A DNA stretch of 64,000 nucleotides. It comes from Desmodesmus armatus (Eukaryota > Chlorophyta > Chlorophyceae > Sphaeropleales > Scenedesmaceae). Below are positions 48,200 to 60,600 of the stretch, piece by piece. A model generated the notes under the pieces. The model was given only the letters and a program-made list of their open reading frames with translations. It was not told where the DNA came from and ran no database searches. The DNA is taken from contig VIIQ02000067.1 of the NCBI GenBank assembly GCA_007449985.2, positions 1 to 64,000 on the forward strand, given 5' to 3'. Both the position numbers and the translations under genes were made by a program. How positions within the stretch are numbered: position 1 is the stretch's first letter; each line of letters begins with the position of its first letter.

Positions 48200-51100
48200 A
48201 TGACAGGGTCCACCTTCGTGGTGGATGTTCTGTTCGAGGACATCAGCAGCGAGGTGAGCCCAGCTCGGCTCAGCACAACATCAGCAGTTGTGGAAGCAGG
48301 AGCAGCCTGACAGCTACAGATTGTCCAGCAGGTGCTTCAATTCCCAATTCTGCGACCCAAGAATGTGAAGAAGCTTGTTGGAGACGGGCTGACCAGGACA
48401 GTGCCGATCTTGGGCAGTGGTGCTGTGCCCTCGGCAGATGACACTCTTCAGCAGTTCCTGCAGCATGCTGGCACCCTCTTGGCAAAGACCCTACCAAGTG
48501 GGAGAGAGTTGGTGAGCATCAGCAGCTGCACCAACAGGCAGCACAGCAGCCTCGCCATGCAGGCAGCTGACCTGTCGGTGCACCCTTTTTGTATTGCAGG
48601 AGAACCCACAACAGATATCACAGAGCAGGATGGCAAGCGCATCATCAAGCGCACCGGCATGTACACGGGCACAGAGCTGCACCTCACCACGTGAGCAGTG
48701 AAGGCTGAGCTGCCTCTTCAAGCAGACATTGCACCACATGCAGCCATGTAGAGGTCAGCACAGATCAACATCCGCCATGCACAACCCAGAGGTGGTGGAG
48801 GAGGCATGTTGGATGCTGATACAATGCTGATATGTCACGTGCCTATGCAGAATATATCCTTACTACGACCAGCGGCTCCCCCTGCGCCCCGAGCAGCCGG
48901 AGCTGGAGTTTGCTGTGCAGCAGCATGAAATCATCAGCACAGAGGAGTGGCACCAGGTGCAATGGGATCTGACCAGTGGGACACAGCCTGCTTGAAAAAT
49001 GAAAGGGTAGTCAGGCCTGTCAGGGATAGCTGTCCGCCGGACAGCTGGGTTGCATGTTGACAGGCTGCAGCTGTGAAATTTTTGAGTGGTGCAATCACCA
49101 GACATGTGCATCGAGCAGCTGGCAAGGTGCCAGAACACTCTGTGTCACAACAGGCTATGGAATGTGCCTGCTGTACAGGTGCTGGCTGACCAGCCTTTCA
49201 CGGCAAGTAGGCGTCGGCAGCTGCTGCTCAACTTCCTGCAAGCAAAGCTGGAAGCTGAGGATGAACAGCTGCTGCTGGAAGGAGCACGGGTGAGCATGGC
49301 AACACAGCAGCGGTTGGGCACCCCAGCTTTGCAGCAGAAGAGTGTATGTTTTGGTTGTCCCAGCAGCTCCGCAGCAGCACAAGTGTGATGCCAGCACTTG
49401 AGTGCATGCAGCTGGTTAGCCCCATGCAGAGCTAGCGCTTGTGTGCTCACTGCGTGCCATGCCAATGATGTTACTGACCTGCAGGGCATGTGGGAGCTGT
49501 CAATCAACAAGCAGCACCATGCAGAGCTGGAGCTGCGGCATCTGCAGCCAGTCGTGCAGCACCTGCAGAATCCCAATGTGGAAGTCAGCCGCATGTGTGC
49601 TGCGGCCCTATGGGGCCTGGCAGTGACGAGCAGTCTCGGGCGTTGATGCTGCAGCTGCATGCGGTGGAGGCGCTGCTGGCTTTGGCGCGCTTCTCGCTGA
49701 CCATGCAGTGCATAGGAGACTCAGAGCTTCTGCCTGGGGACTACGTAGCAGGGGGCAAATGCTCACAGTCGCAGCGGAACCAGCTGCAGGTAAGGAGCAG
49801 AAGCCAACAATAGGGTCGTCGCCAGTCACGCTGTTGGCCATAGTTTGGTTGAACCGGCAGCAGCTTTCCACTCAGGTGAAGCGACCCCAGTCAGACTGTG
49901 TGCTTCCAGCATGGTCGTCATGTGGGTTGGCGTGATGCAAACCCGCATGATGGCCACACAGTCTGATCAGGCTCCTGTCAACTGAGTGATGTCGCAACAG
50001 TATGCCAAACATAGTCCCAGTATGCCTTGCTTGCTGGGCAGGTGAGCCAACAGCTACAGCACTCAAGCACATGCTCCTGCTGCCCCTGCAGGCCTGCGTG
50101 CTGGGTGCACTCTCAGTGCTCATTGTGGACCGAGCCTGCCGTGACCCACTTGTGGCAGCGGAGCCCTCCTGTGCGACGTTATTTGAGCTGTGCGGCGACC
50201 TGGAGGGATATGAGGACAAGGCCTGGATAGCGACAAAGCGGGAAGCAGCAGCAAAGGCCATCCTCTCGCTTCTGCAGCGAGACCATAGTGCCCGGACAGA
50301 GCTGATGATGATGGGCAGCACGTCCCAGATCTTAGCACTGTTGGGAGCCAAGGTGGGTGGGTGGACCCGCTAGTAGCTGTGCTCAACATAGGGGTTGATC
50401 AGCCAGTAGCCAGCTATCAGTTGGCATCAGTGCCTCAGGGGTTGCTTGCACCCTGCTCCGTAGGCATGCAGAAAGAATGCAGGCACCATAGCCTGCTGAC
50501 AGCTTTTGTGCTGATCCTGCAGGGTCCTGGGCACAGCAAGGTACAGTTCTGCATGGCAGCTCTGCTGGCCACGATGGTGCTTGATGAGGAGGCCATGGAG
50601 ATCATACAGCAGCGGGGAGAGAGTCACCTGGTATTTGAAGCCACTCTCAAGCTGGTGAGCTCCCTCGGGTGTTTAGTTGTCCAGCAGTACGTCCTAGACA
50701 GGCGTTGAGCTACAATGTGGCTGCACTGTGGCAGGTCACTGCATCAATCCGTCATAGCGGCAACCTTTTGAGCTGAGCAGGGGTGACGGCACTTATGCCG
50801 CCCTGCAACATGGTTTCATGGCAACAGCGTGTGTTCTCCCTGTTTAATTTGTGCCTGCAGCTGAGCCAGGTCCTCAACGGGCTCAAGTTCATGCTGGCAG
50901 TGCCAGGCTCTCAGATCCTCAGTGAGGGCATGACGCAGGCAGAGGTCCAAACAGCCATGGAGCGGCTGCGCAGCGGCAGTGTTGCAGGGGCCATCCCAAG
51001 TGCCAGCGGCACTGCTACACCCCTCATGAAGGCTGCAGCCAGACGGTTGTCACAGGAGGCAGCTGTACTCAGCGGCGACTCTTCGGCAGGTGCCGCTACT

Positions 51101-54100
51101 GCGTCACTACCTGGTGGTGCTGCACCCTTGGGCCGGCGGCTGTCAACTGATGCAGCAGCGGCAACAGCAGCACTGCTGCAGGAAGCCAGCCACATGAGCC
51201 ATATGAGCCACATGAGCCACACCAGCAAGTTCAGTGCAGTCCAGCAGAGGCACAGCGATGATGAGGAGGCTGAGCCGCTAGACGTCAACACTGCTGTGTA
51301 TCTGGCAGAAGCATGTGCACAGGTTGTTGCCAATAGTGCCTGCAAGCTAGCTTTATTTGACAGCCTGCCAACAAAACTGCATTCAGTCAAGTGTGCCGCT
51401 ACTCTGTCCAGCACCACTGGGTGTGCACACGCAACATGTGGTTGGTTGTACATGCTGAGCGAGACAAACTACTTTCTGCACTTGCAGGCAGTGTGGGGGT
51501 CAGCTTACTATAGCCTGGAGGAGCCGCTATACGTGACAAAGGTAAGCTTTACCTGACTGCATAGCTACAGATGCCAGCTCATGGGGAGGTACGTGCCACC
51601 CACTGCCTGAATTACCCTACAACTCTTGAGCTCAGCATCCAAGAACACACGTCCACCATGCCCTGATTTTTACATTACAGTTACAGTATTTGGCACGGCA
51701 AGCCGTGCAACCCGCCAGGGATCCAGAGGCTTATGGAAGATCAATCATGTTGTCATGCTGCAGGAGCATGTGATGGAGCTGGGGAAGAACAGCTTGGACT
51801 GCTTGCTCATTGGCGAGCTGGACCTGGGAAGGGTGTGCCACTGCCTAGGTGCGGCGAAGTAGCTGCCGCTCACACCTGCACAGTACAGCTCGACTATCTC
51901 AAGCCCCAGTATGATGAAATCTGTTTGTGCTCCTGCAGCTGCCACCCTTGCCAGCATGGCTGGCAATGAGACCGTTGCTGGATTCATCATGAACTCACCT
52001 GGTGACAGCGTCGCCAAGACTGTGATGACACTGCTGGAGGTGCGGGTGCCTGTGCATCTGCCATACAAAGTAGATTCATACAGCTTTTGTTCTGGACAGC
52101 TGTTGGGCATGACAGCTTGGCAGACACAGGCTGCTGCAGCATGCGAGTCATCACAGCGGTGACTGCTGTAACCCAGCTGGGCCCTGTGTGTTTGTGTATG
52201 TAGGTGGAGGATGAGCCGGGCTTCAGCAGTGCAGGTGCGCTGCACTTGCCAAGTGCCGGGCTTTGCACACTGGCGCCAATACGCAAAGATCATGTGTTGT
52301 TAGGCCAATCACAGGGGTGGTGCATCACAGGGACCTGCCTATTGGTGGTGCATTATAGGGACTTGGCTACTGCGTGATACAAACACATACAATGTTGTGC
52401 TCCATGCAGGGCACGTGCGAGCTGCTGCCAGCACCTGCTTGGCCTTTTTGGCTTGCCATCCTTTGGGCGTCAAAGGTGACGGCTGCCTGTGGGGACCCTT
52501 CCGCGCCAAGCTGTTGTCTGTCGGTGCCCTGGGCGCCCTGCTCAAGGCAGCGCTCATGTCATCCAGCGATGACCCCTGCAACAACATCATCCAGCAGACA
52601 GCTGCTGTGGGCATCATGTACCTCAGCACCATGGTGAGTCAGCATCTGCGGCGTATGCACGTGCTGGGCCCATCAAGAACATCGAGTCCCCTGCTGGGTG
52701 TGAGAAAAATACACTTGATGGTCACCTGGACTGTGCATGAGCCGCATTCGTGACATTGGTTGTTGCTGTACCACACAGAGCATGGGCTTGGTCGCTGATT
52801 GACACCTTGCCGCCCTTGTTGCACGTGCAGGCTGGAGCTGTGGACCCAGCTGAGCTTGCAATGTATGCCGCCCTCATGACGTCAACCAATGTGCACATGG
52901 TGGTGAGCTGGGCAAGCAGGCCAAACACGCATGGTGTATGCTCAAGTTGGTTGCTGGCCCCCAGCTCCCTGCTTGGAGGCTGTCCGTAGATGCTCTGGTA
53001 CGTGCAAAGTCCATCATATGGTGCTGATTCCGGCTGATCGTGTGTTTTACGCACCAAACCACCTGCGCATGGCTGCAGGAGTTCCTGATGGCTGGCTGCT
53101 GGCTGTTGTTGAAGAACCCTACCAACCGACAGGTGCTCGGCAATGCCTTCAGCACCAATCCTGGGTCAACCAAGCTTGCGCAGGGCATGATGCAGAAGCT
53201 GCAGGCTACGGTGGATGTTGCTGACGTCAATGAGGCGGTGCGTTACCCAGGATCTGTGCCTCGATCTTGCTTGCTTGCGCAACTACTGAGTACCTGCACA
53301 TGTGTGTGAAGTGTGCAGTTGGTGGGGTTCACCACACACTTGTCAGCAACAAGGCATGACTTCATGGGGTCCTTGCTGTGAGCTGCAAGACTTCTCAAAC
53401 CGTCGGTCCGTGGTCCTCGTTTTTTTTTTGGTGCTGGCTGCAGGCTGAGACGCTGATGAAAGCTCGCCCAACTGGGTCAGCCGTGGGGCCAGGTGGCTCA
53501 CGCATTGGAAGTGCAGCCGGCACCACGCAAGGGGCCCTGGCGGACAAGACGTCCAGCAGAACCAGCTCAGCTGCAGGTCCTGCCCACAAACAGCTTCACC
53601 AGGAATCGCAACCAAGCCAGCTGCAGAGGCAGGCAACTCATGCAGTAGCACCTGACAGCCAGGCTGCTCAGTCAGGCCAGCAGGCAGCAGAGCAGGGCAT
53701 GGAGCGGTTTGAATTCCCCACAGCTGATGCTGCCAGTGAAAGCGGCACAAGGTGGGTGGCTCAGTTGCAGGCATTCAGGCCGTCAGCTGCAACAGCACGC
53801 AGTAAAACTGTCAGTGACAAGCGCCAGCTCAGGCCAAGGCGCTGGCATGAGCACGTGGTGAAAGCTTGTGGACACTTGTGGCACACTTGTGGACACTTGT
53901 GGCACCACCTGCTGCAGCTGCAGCACCAACGAGGACCACACTATGAGAATCATCTGTGGTGTGTACTGTTTCTGTAGGCCTGCTTCCGGCATCTCCAATT
54001 TGGTGGGGGAGGCCAGCTTTGGCGCGCTAGCAGCTGAGGCACAGACTGCGGAAGACAAGCTCAAGCTGGTGGAGAACAAACGCAAGTACGTGATCTATGC

Positions 54101-57100
54101 CGTGTACTGGGTAACTCCTTTTCAGTCACACCTCCATACATGGCATGCCGGCATGGTGTGGACATGCACATGTACTACATATGTGTATACGCTGGAGCAG
54201 TGTGAATCCACTGTGTATTTTATTGTGCTGCTGTTGTTGCAGGAGTGCTTTGATGCAGACCTTGGAAGCGGGCGACATCGGAGACCCTCACTCTCCTGGC
54301 AACCCTTCAGCCAGCCAGCCAGTCTCTGACAAGGTCCGGGACCTCACCAGTACAGTGCTGGAGGAGGGTGTTGACAGCAAGCGCACCCTCGACAAGATGA
54401 AGAGCATCGGCAGCAAAAGCCTCAACAGAGGGCTTGACAACGTGAGGCTGTAGGACTCTTGTGTTGTTACAATGCCTGTGTTGGCAGTGCTGGTCTGTGC
54501 ATCACTTTGCTCCTGCACCTCACGGCACCAACAACATTGGGTGTTGACAGTCACTGTCCTAGTAGGATCCTAGTAGGATGAAAGTAACCCTCGGCGCCCT
54601 GTGGCAATGTGTGTGCACCTGCTGCAGCTGGATGAGCGGTTGGGCTCTGAACTGCAAGACAACTGGGGCCTGGATGTGCTGGTCAGGGTTGGTGAGACCT
54701 GGCTGCCCAAGCTCAGGGATGCAGTGGGTATCCCATCAGGTCAGAGCCTGGGCGGGGCCAAGGAGCGGGGTGATGCAGAGGTGGAGGCCAAGGCCGACGT
54801 CCCGCTGCTCAAGCTGTTTGAGTTCCTGACAGCCTCGCTGTGCTTGTACGTCATTGAAGAGGATACCACTGGCTGCCCCTTGCGGCGCAAGGCGAACGTC
54901 TTCAGCACTGGCAAGGCTGCAGGCGCTGATGGGTGAGTTGGTCAGCACAGCAAACCCTGGCCCTGCCACATCATATTTACGTGCACGAGTGTAATCTGCT
55001 GCACGCATCCTTGACATTGCCACTGTGAATCTGCACATCTGGCCTGAGTCTGAGATACAGGCAGTAACTGGCTGGTTTTCAAGCCTACTGTTACAGATGG
55101 TCACGAAGCGCTGCGCGCTGCTTGTCACATGCAGGTCTCCTAGCTGGTGGACTGTGGCTGCGCCCATGATCCAGTCAGAGCCGGCCCTCAGCCGCTGATG
55201 CTGCGCGCGGTGCACATCTTGCTGACGCTGCTGCAGTTGCGGCTACCCGCTGCCTGGAAGAGCATGCAGCTGTCAGTGGTGATGTTGTGGAATGCCGCTG
55301 TGCAATCAGGTATGATTTGGGCCGCGGTCACTGCATGCCTCAGTCATATCCATGCACATGAAGTGTGACAAGCCGTATCAAAGACAGCAAAACCAGCGCC
55401 AACACCGCAACTGCCACCATGCTTGTGCAGGTGCTGCTGAGATGCACCAGGTCCGTGAAGGCATATGTGGAACCCTGTTGGACTGTGTGAACAGCCGGCT
55501 GTGGCCGCCAACCTTGAGGGACATGGCTGCTGGTCACATTCAGTTCCTGATGGAGACACATTCAAACCTGCTGGCCCTGGGTGAAGAGTGGCAGCGGGTG
55601 CGTGTTGTGGAAGAGGCCCAGCAGCGGCGGGCTGCAGCTGCAGCAGCTCTTGCAGAGAGCGCCCAGTCCAACACAAGCTCGGGCAAGAGGCAGTCAGGCA
55701 GCATCAGCATGCTGTCCTTCTCTGGCAGCTCATCAGGCCGCAACAGCAACGCCAGCATGGCGCCAAAGCAGCTGAGCCCCCTGCCGTTTGACCTAGCAGC
55801 CCTGCTCAACCCCACGGCAGCCTCAGCAAAGGGTGGGCAGGGGCTCAAGGCGCAGCAGCAGCCAGACCCTGTGCAGGAGGCTCTGAAGGCTGCAGGCAGC
55901 CACCCTGGCTTGGTGCCCCTGATGTCCTGCTATGTGGGCTTAATGAGGACAGGCCATCAGCTGCTCGAGCTGAGGGGTGCAAGCGGCATAGCGCGCATGT
56001 GCTTTGCTGCTGCGCTAGGGGCACCTAATGCATCTCAGCTGCTCATGGAGACCAAGGCAACTGCTGCAGCCGTGGGTGCCATTGGTGCACTGATCGACCT
56101 GCTGCGGTAGGCAAAAGCCATCAGACGCATGCAGCTCAGCTTTGAAGAAATGCTGGCTGGTGTTGCTCGGCACGCTCTCTGCTACTTGCTGCTCCTGATC
56201 CGCAAGACAGCTTGGTGCTGCCAGCACAACGTAGCATGTGAGTGCTTGTCACAAGATGATGTGTGTATGCATGCAGGCTGACCGCAACCAAGATGTTGAT
56301 ACTGGAGGACGGAGGCAACTTGCCGCCGCCACCCCACCTGTCCCAACTGGTGGACAAGGTGAGCAGTGCATCTGCGAAAGGCGCAGACCTGCCCTTGATG
56401 CATGGCTGAGGTACGGCCCTGCAACGCCTTACCTTGTCCTATTGGTGATCGCAGGAGTACAATGTGTACGAGCGGGACATCAACAACAAAGACGGTGCGT
56501 GCTGCCCTATCAGCATCTGGCCTGGCTCTTTAATCACCTGTGACTACTTCAGCATGCACAAGTGGCTGTCACCATATGGGGTTAGCTGCAGCAAAGCAAC
56601 TGTAGCTGCTGCCATGTGCATTGAGCTGGCATCGTCACAAACAGTGTTTGGCAGTAGGGGTGAGCCAGCTCTCATTGCTGAGTGCTTGAGCTCTGCTGTT
56701 CCAATGCACACAGGTTTGCTGGAGCTGTTGACGGCAATTCTGGCAGCTGTGCTCAACTTGAGCACGCTGGTTGCAAACCAGCCCAAGATAGCCAGGAGGG
56801 GGCTGTTGGTGCTGCTCAAGACCAACTCCAGTCTTTTTGAGGTGGTCAGCACCAGGGTACGTGTGCTGCAGTGGGGATGACAGTGGAGATGGGCCCACCC
56901 AGGGGGTGGAGGGGCAACGGGCTTATCTTGAGCCAGTTCCAAGCAGATGACAGCTATCTTGCTACTTGGCCAGGAAAAAAACAGTGTGAACGACACCAGT
57001 GTGGAGTGACGACATGAAACCTCATGTGCATCCGTGCTCCTGCCTAGATAAGGACCATGCTGGTCTGCCAGGAATGCAGCAACCGGTATTGAGTCACATC

Positions 57101-57653
57101 TGCTGCCCCTCTTGTTGACTGGCTGGCCGCACCTTCCTGTGCAGGAGTCACCATCTGAGGCTGAGATGAAGCTGCTGGACATGCTGGCAGCCATCCTCCA
57201 GAACCTGGCCAGCCACCCCGACAACCGCACCGTCATGTACAGGGAGCAGAGCTGGCGCACAACCGCGCTTGACCGTGTGCTGGAGGGCCCAACTTCACCA
57301 GAGCCAACAGAGTCCTCAGCAGCACAGTTGGCTGCCCGCATCAGCACCAGAAACAACCCCAGCACCCAAAAGCAGGCAACCGCAGGCAGCAGCCTAGGCC
57401 GTAGCAGTTCACCTGTGGTACCCAAGCCAGGCCGCTGCGAGTCACCAGACCTTGGTGCTTCTGCAGGGCCTTACTTGCAAGGGGACTGCACCAGTTCCCT
57501 CAGCAGGTCCCTGGACACAGCTCTGAGCCCCAACACTGTACTCAGGCCCAAGGTCATGTTCCCACCCATCTCCAGGAGCACTGCAGGCATGCTAGCTGCA
57601 GCTTCCGGAACGCGGGAGCAGTGGATCAGGGCAGCCAGTCCCTCTACAGCAGG

Positions 57654-57687
<34 letters not shown>

Positions 57688-60600
57688 AAAGCGGGCTTGT
57701 CGCCACCTGGGTCACCAACAGCAGCAGGGCGCACATCACCCAGTCGAGGCGGCCCACGCGTCCATCTGGCTGCTCCCAGCCCACCCCGCACAGCGGGCAC
57801 ACGCAGCGGCACTGCCCATGGCAGGTCTCCTGTCAGGAACCGCAGCCAGAAGAGCAGAGCAGCAACCAGCATTGCGGGTGTGCCGGGCAGCCCCATGAGG
57901 CCGCCTGACAGCCGTGAGCAGTTCCTCATCTGGAGTGACCAAATCTTTGACAGCGCCTTTGCGGATGGAGCGGGCTTCACTGAGGGAGGTGCTGGGGCAG
58001 CAGAGCCCTGGGCCAGAGCTCACCAAGGGTAGGGTGGTGTGGCCATCCCAGTGTCTTAGCTAGAAGCCCTGCTGCACACAAACACCTGACAGCAAAAACT
58101 TGTGTGTGTCCTGAACACGAATCAGAGTGGCAGTGCATGCTGCACATGTGCCATCCCTGTTTTGCAGCAGCTGCTCCTGAAATTCCGTTGGCAACCGATG
58201 ATTGCTGGTCCTGTGAACAACCTGTGCTGGTCCTGTGCACAACCTGTACTGCAGGTCTTCGCGGAGGCCACTGTTTGACCCACAGACGGGCGAGTGGCTG
58301 CATCCTGAGCCGGAGTCAACACCCGGCCTGCAGCAGCTGCTGTGTCGCCCACTCAAGTACCTGTGGCAGGACTCGCCAGAGGCGCGGGCACGGGAGGGCA
58401 ATGCACGCTGGGCGCCTGCTGTCAGCGAGTACAGGGAGGCGGCGCTGCAGTACCCTCTGCAGCATGCTGCTGAGGGCATGCTGACCACAGAGCCGCCAGA
58501 GCAGCTGGCCACGCTGCAGACCGCAACGGCAACGTTTGCTTCAACTGGCAGGTGAGCAAGCAGAAACGAACCCGGAAGACAGCCCCCCTGGCAGCACACG
58601 TAGCTGGCAATCAACAGGTACCTTGCATTCTGCATGGCCTTTTCAACATGCTGTCAAACACACCCCTTCCACCAGATGCTTGCAGCGCCCTTGTCCAAAC
58701 TGCTTGCTGCCTTCTGCCTGCAGGGTGCAGTCCAGCTCTGTGGCCACAGAGCGGCCGTCGACAGCGCAACGAGACCGCGGCCGCATACCCCTCACTGTCT
58801 TGGCAGCAGAGCAGCAGCAGCAGCAGCAGCAGGACCTTGAGGTCAGTATCGGCCAGGTCCCTGGCAACACAACAGCATCTGCAACCACAGCTCGCAGCAG
58901 CACCTCCAGGGCCCCAGGGGCAGCCACCAGCAGGTCAGGGCTGCCCTCCTCCCGGCAGCAAGAGCAGCAGCAGGAGGCCAAGCAGCAGCCACTCATGTCG
59001 ATCCAGGCACAAAAGACGTCTGGCCTCAAAGTAAGGGATGCTGTCACCGTGCGTTGGTTACGGACAATGTAGTGGGCAGCTACTGAATGTGCCATGGCAC
59101 GAATAGTGTGGCCCTTTCGCTCCTTGTCTGCAGGGAAGGGGGCACATGCCTGCTGGTGGGTTGCCGCTGTTACAACTCTAGACCGCTGTACCTGCAGGTT
59201 GTGCTATCACCCCAGCGGCCACGCACTGTCATCTCGTTTGAGAACCGTTGCTGGAGCTCTGATGGTCCTGGCAGCAAGCCCATCCTCACCATGTTCCCAC
59301 ACACAGAAGGTGCAAAGGTGAGCATTGTGTAGCAGGCAAGATGATTGTGTGGGGAGTGTGCCTCACGCCGACATTGCATCATCGTCCTTGTGCAGGAAGT
59401 CAGCAACCACAAAGGCTCCCAGCTGTTGTTGCAGCACCCTGATACTAGCCTAGTAGTAGCCTAGACAGGGCCTGCCTCAGTTCATATGTGAATTGCCTGC
59501 TTTTGATGTGCATTTGCAGGTGTCAGAAGGGCTCTTCACCCAGTACCAGCTGCCCAATGGCCGGACTGCCTTCTTGTACTACAACGCCGGGTCAGCCATT
59601 GATGAGGCGGAGTTCCCTGCAGTCCAGCCGCCAGTGCGCCCCACGACCGTCCCACTGGCCCTGCAGCAGTCAATGCCTTTGGCCAGCATCATGAGCCTGA
59701 TTGCCAAGCCACCTGGAACAGCCCCGCCATACCGGCCGTACAAGCCAGTGCCACGGCTGGTGCCACTGCCAGGCAGCCACACACTCACAGTGGTGCACCC
59801 AGAGCTGCGCACAGCGGAGAGCTACGGCCAGCTGCGGCCAGACAACTTGCAGTTGCTGCTGAAAGCTGAGGTAGGGGAGGGTATGACAGACAGCACAACA
59901 CCAGCGTCCATGCAATGCTCACGGCCGCAGTCGGCAGCATGCATGCTATCATGGTAACGAGCTTCACCAGTTGCAACACACCAGGTGCAATACAACCAGA
60001 GCAAGGTCATCCCAGTCTGTTTGCCAGCACTAGTCCTGAGCCCACCCGGTTCCAACCTCTCACACGCAGGGCGCTCTGCAATTAGACCCAGGCTGGTGTG
60101 CATTCAATGCAGTGGTGGTACCACTCACTGGTGCACAGCGCAGCAAATCACCATTAACGCCCTCCTCGTGTGGTCTCATGCAGGCCATCATGAAGAGCCA
60201 GACCACCACAACTGAGGAGGACATCCATGTGCCTGTGGCTGAACATCGTGAGCCTTGGACGCTGCCAGGCAGCATCTTCAAGCCACGTGTCAAGGAGTCT
60301 GATGCAAGGGCCTTCTATGATGGGGCCGCGGTAAGAGTTGGGAGGGGGAAATGAGTTGGGCATCAAAATGGGAGATCGCCAGGCACTCTGAAGTCTTACA
60401 GATAGGCAGGCAGAGCGTTGGGGTGCCACCCAGTTTTGGGTCCAGGCTTATGATCTTTATGCAGGTCATGCGGTTTTAGCTTGTTCAACATGTAAGGCAG
60501 TCATTGTCATGACCATCCCACCATGCCATGATATTGACGATTTGCCTGCAGACGCTGGAGAAGCTCTTCAGCCGCGACTGGGCGCGTGCGTGTGGGAAGG

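Noticed and set aside
49611..49650. Programmed ribosomal frameshift or mini-intron in exon 6
   Set aside because: There is no slippery heptamer, and the only GT...AG pair that fits would be an 11-base intron.
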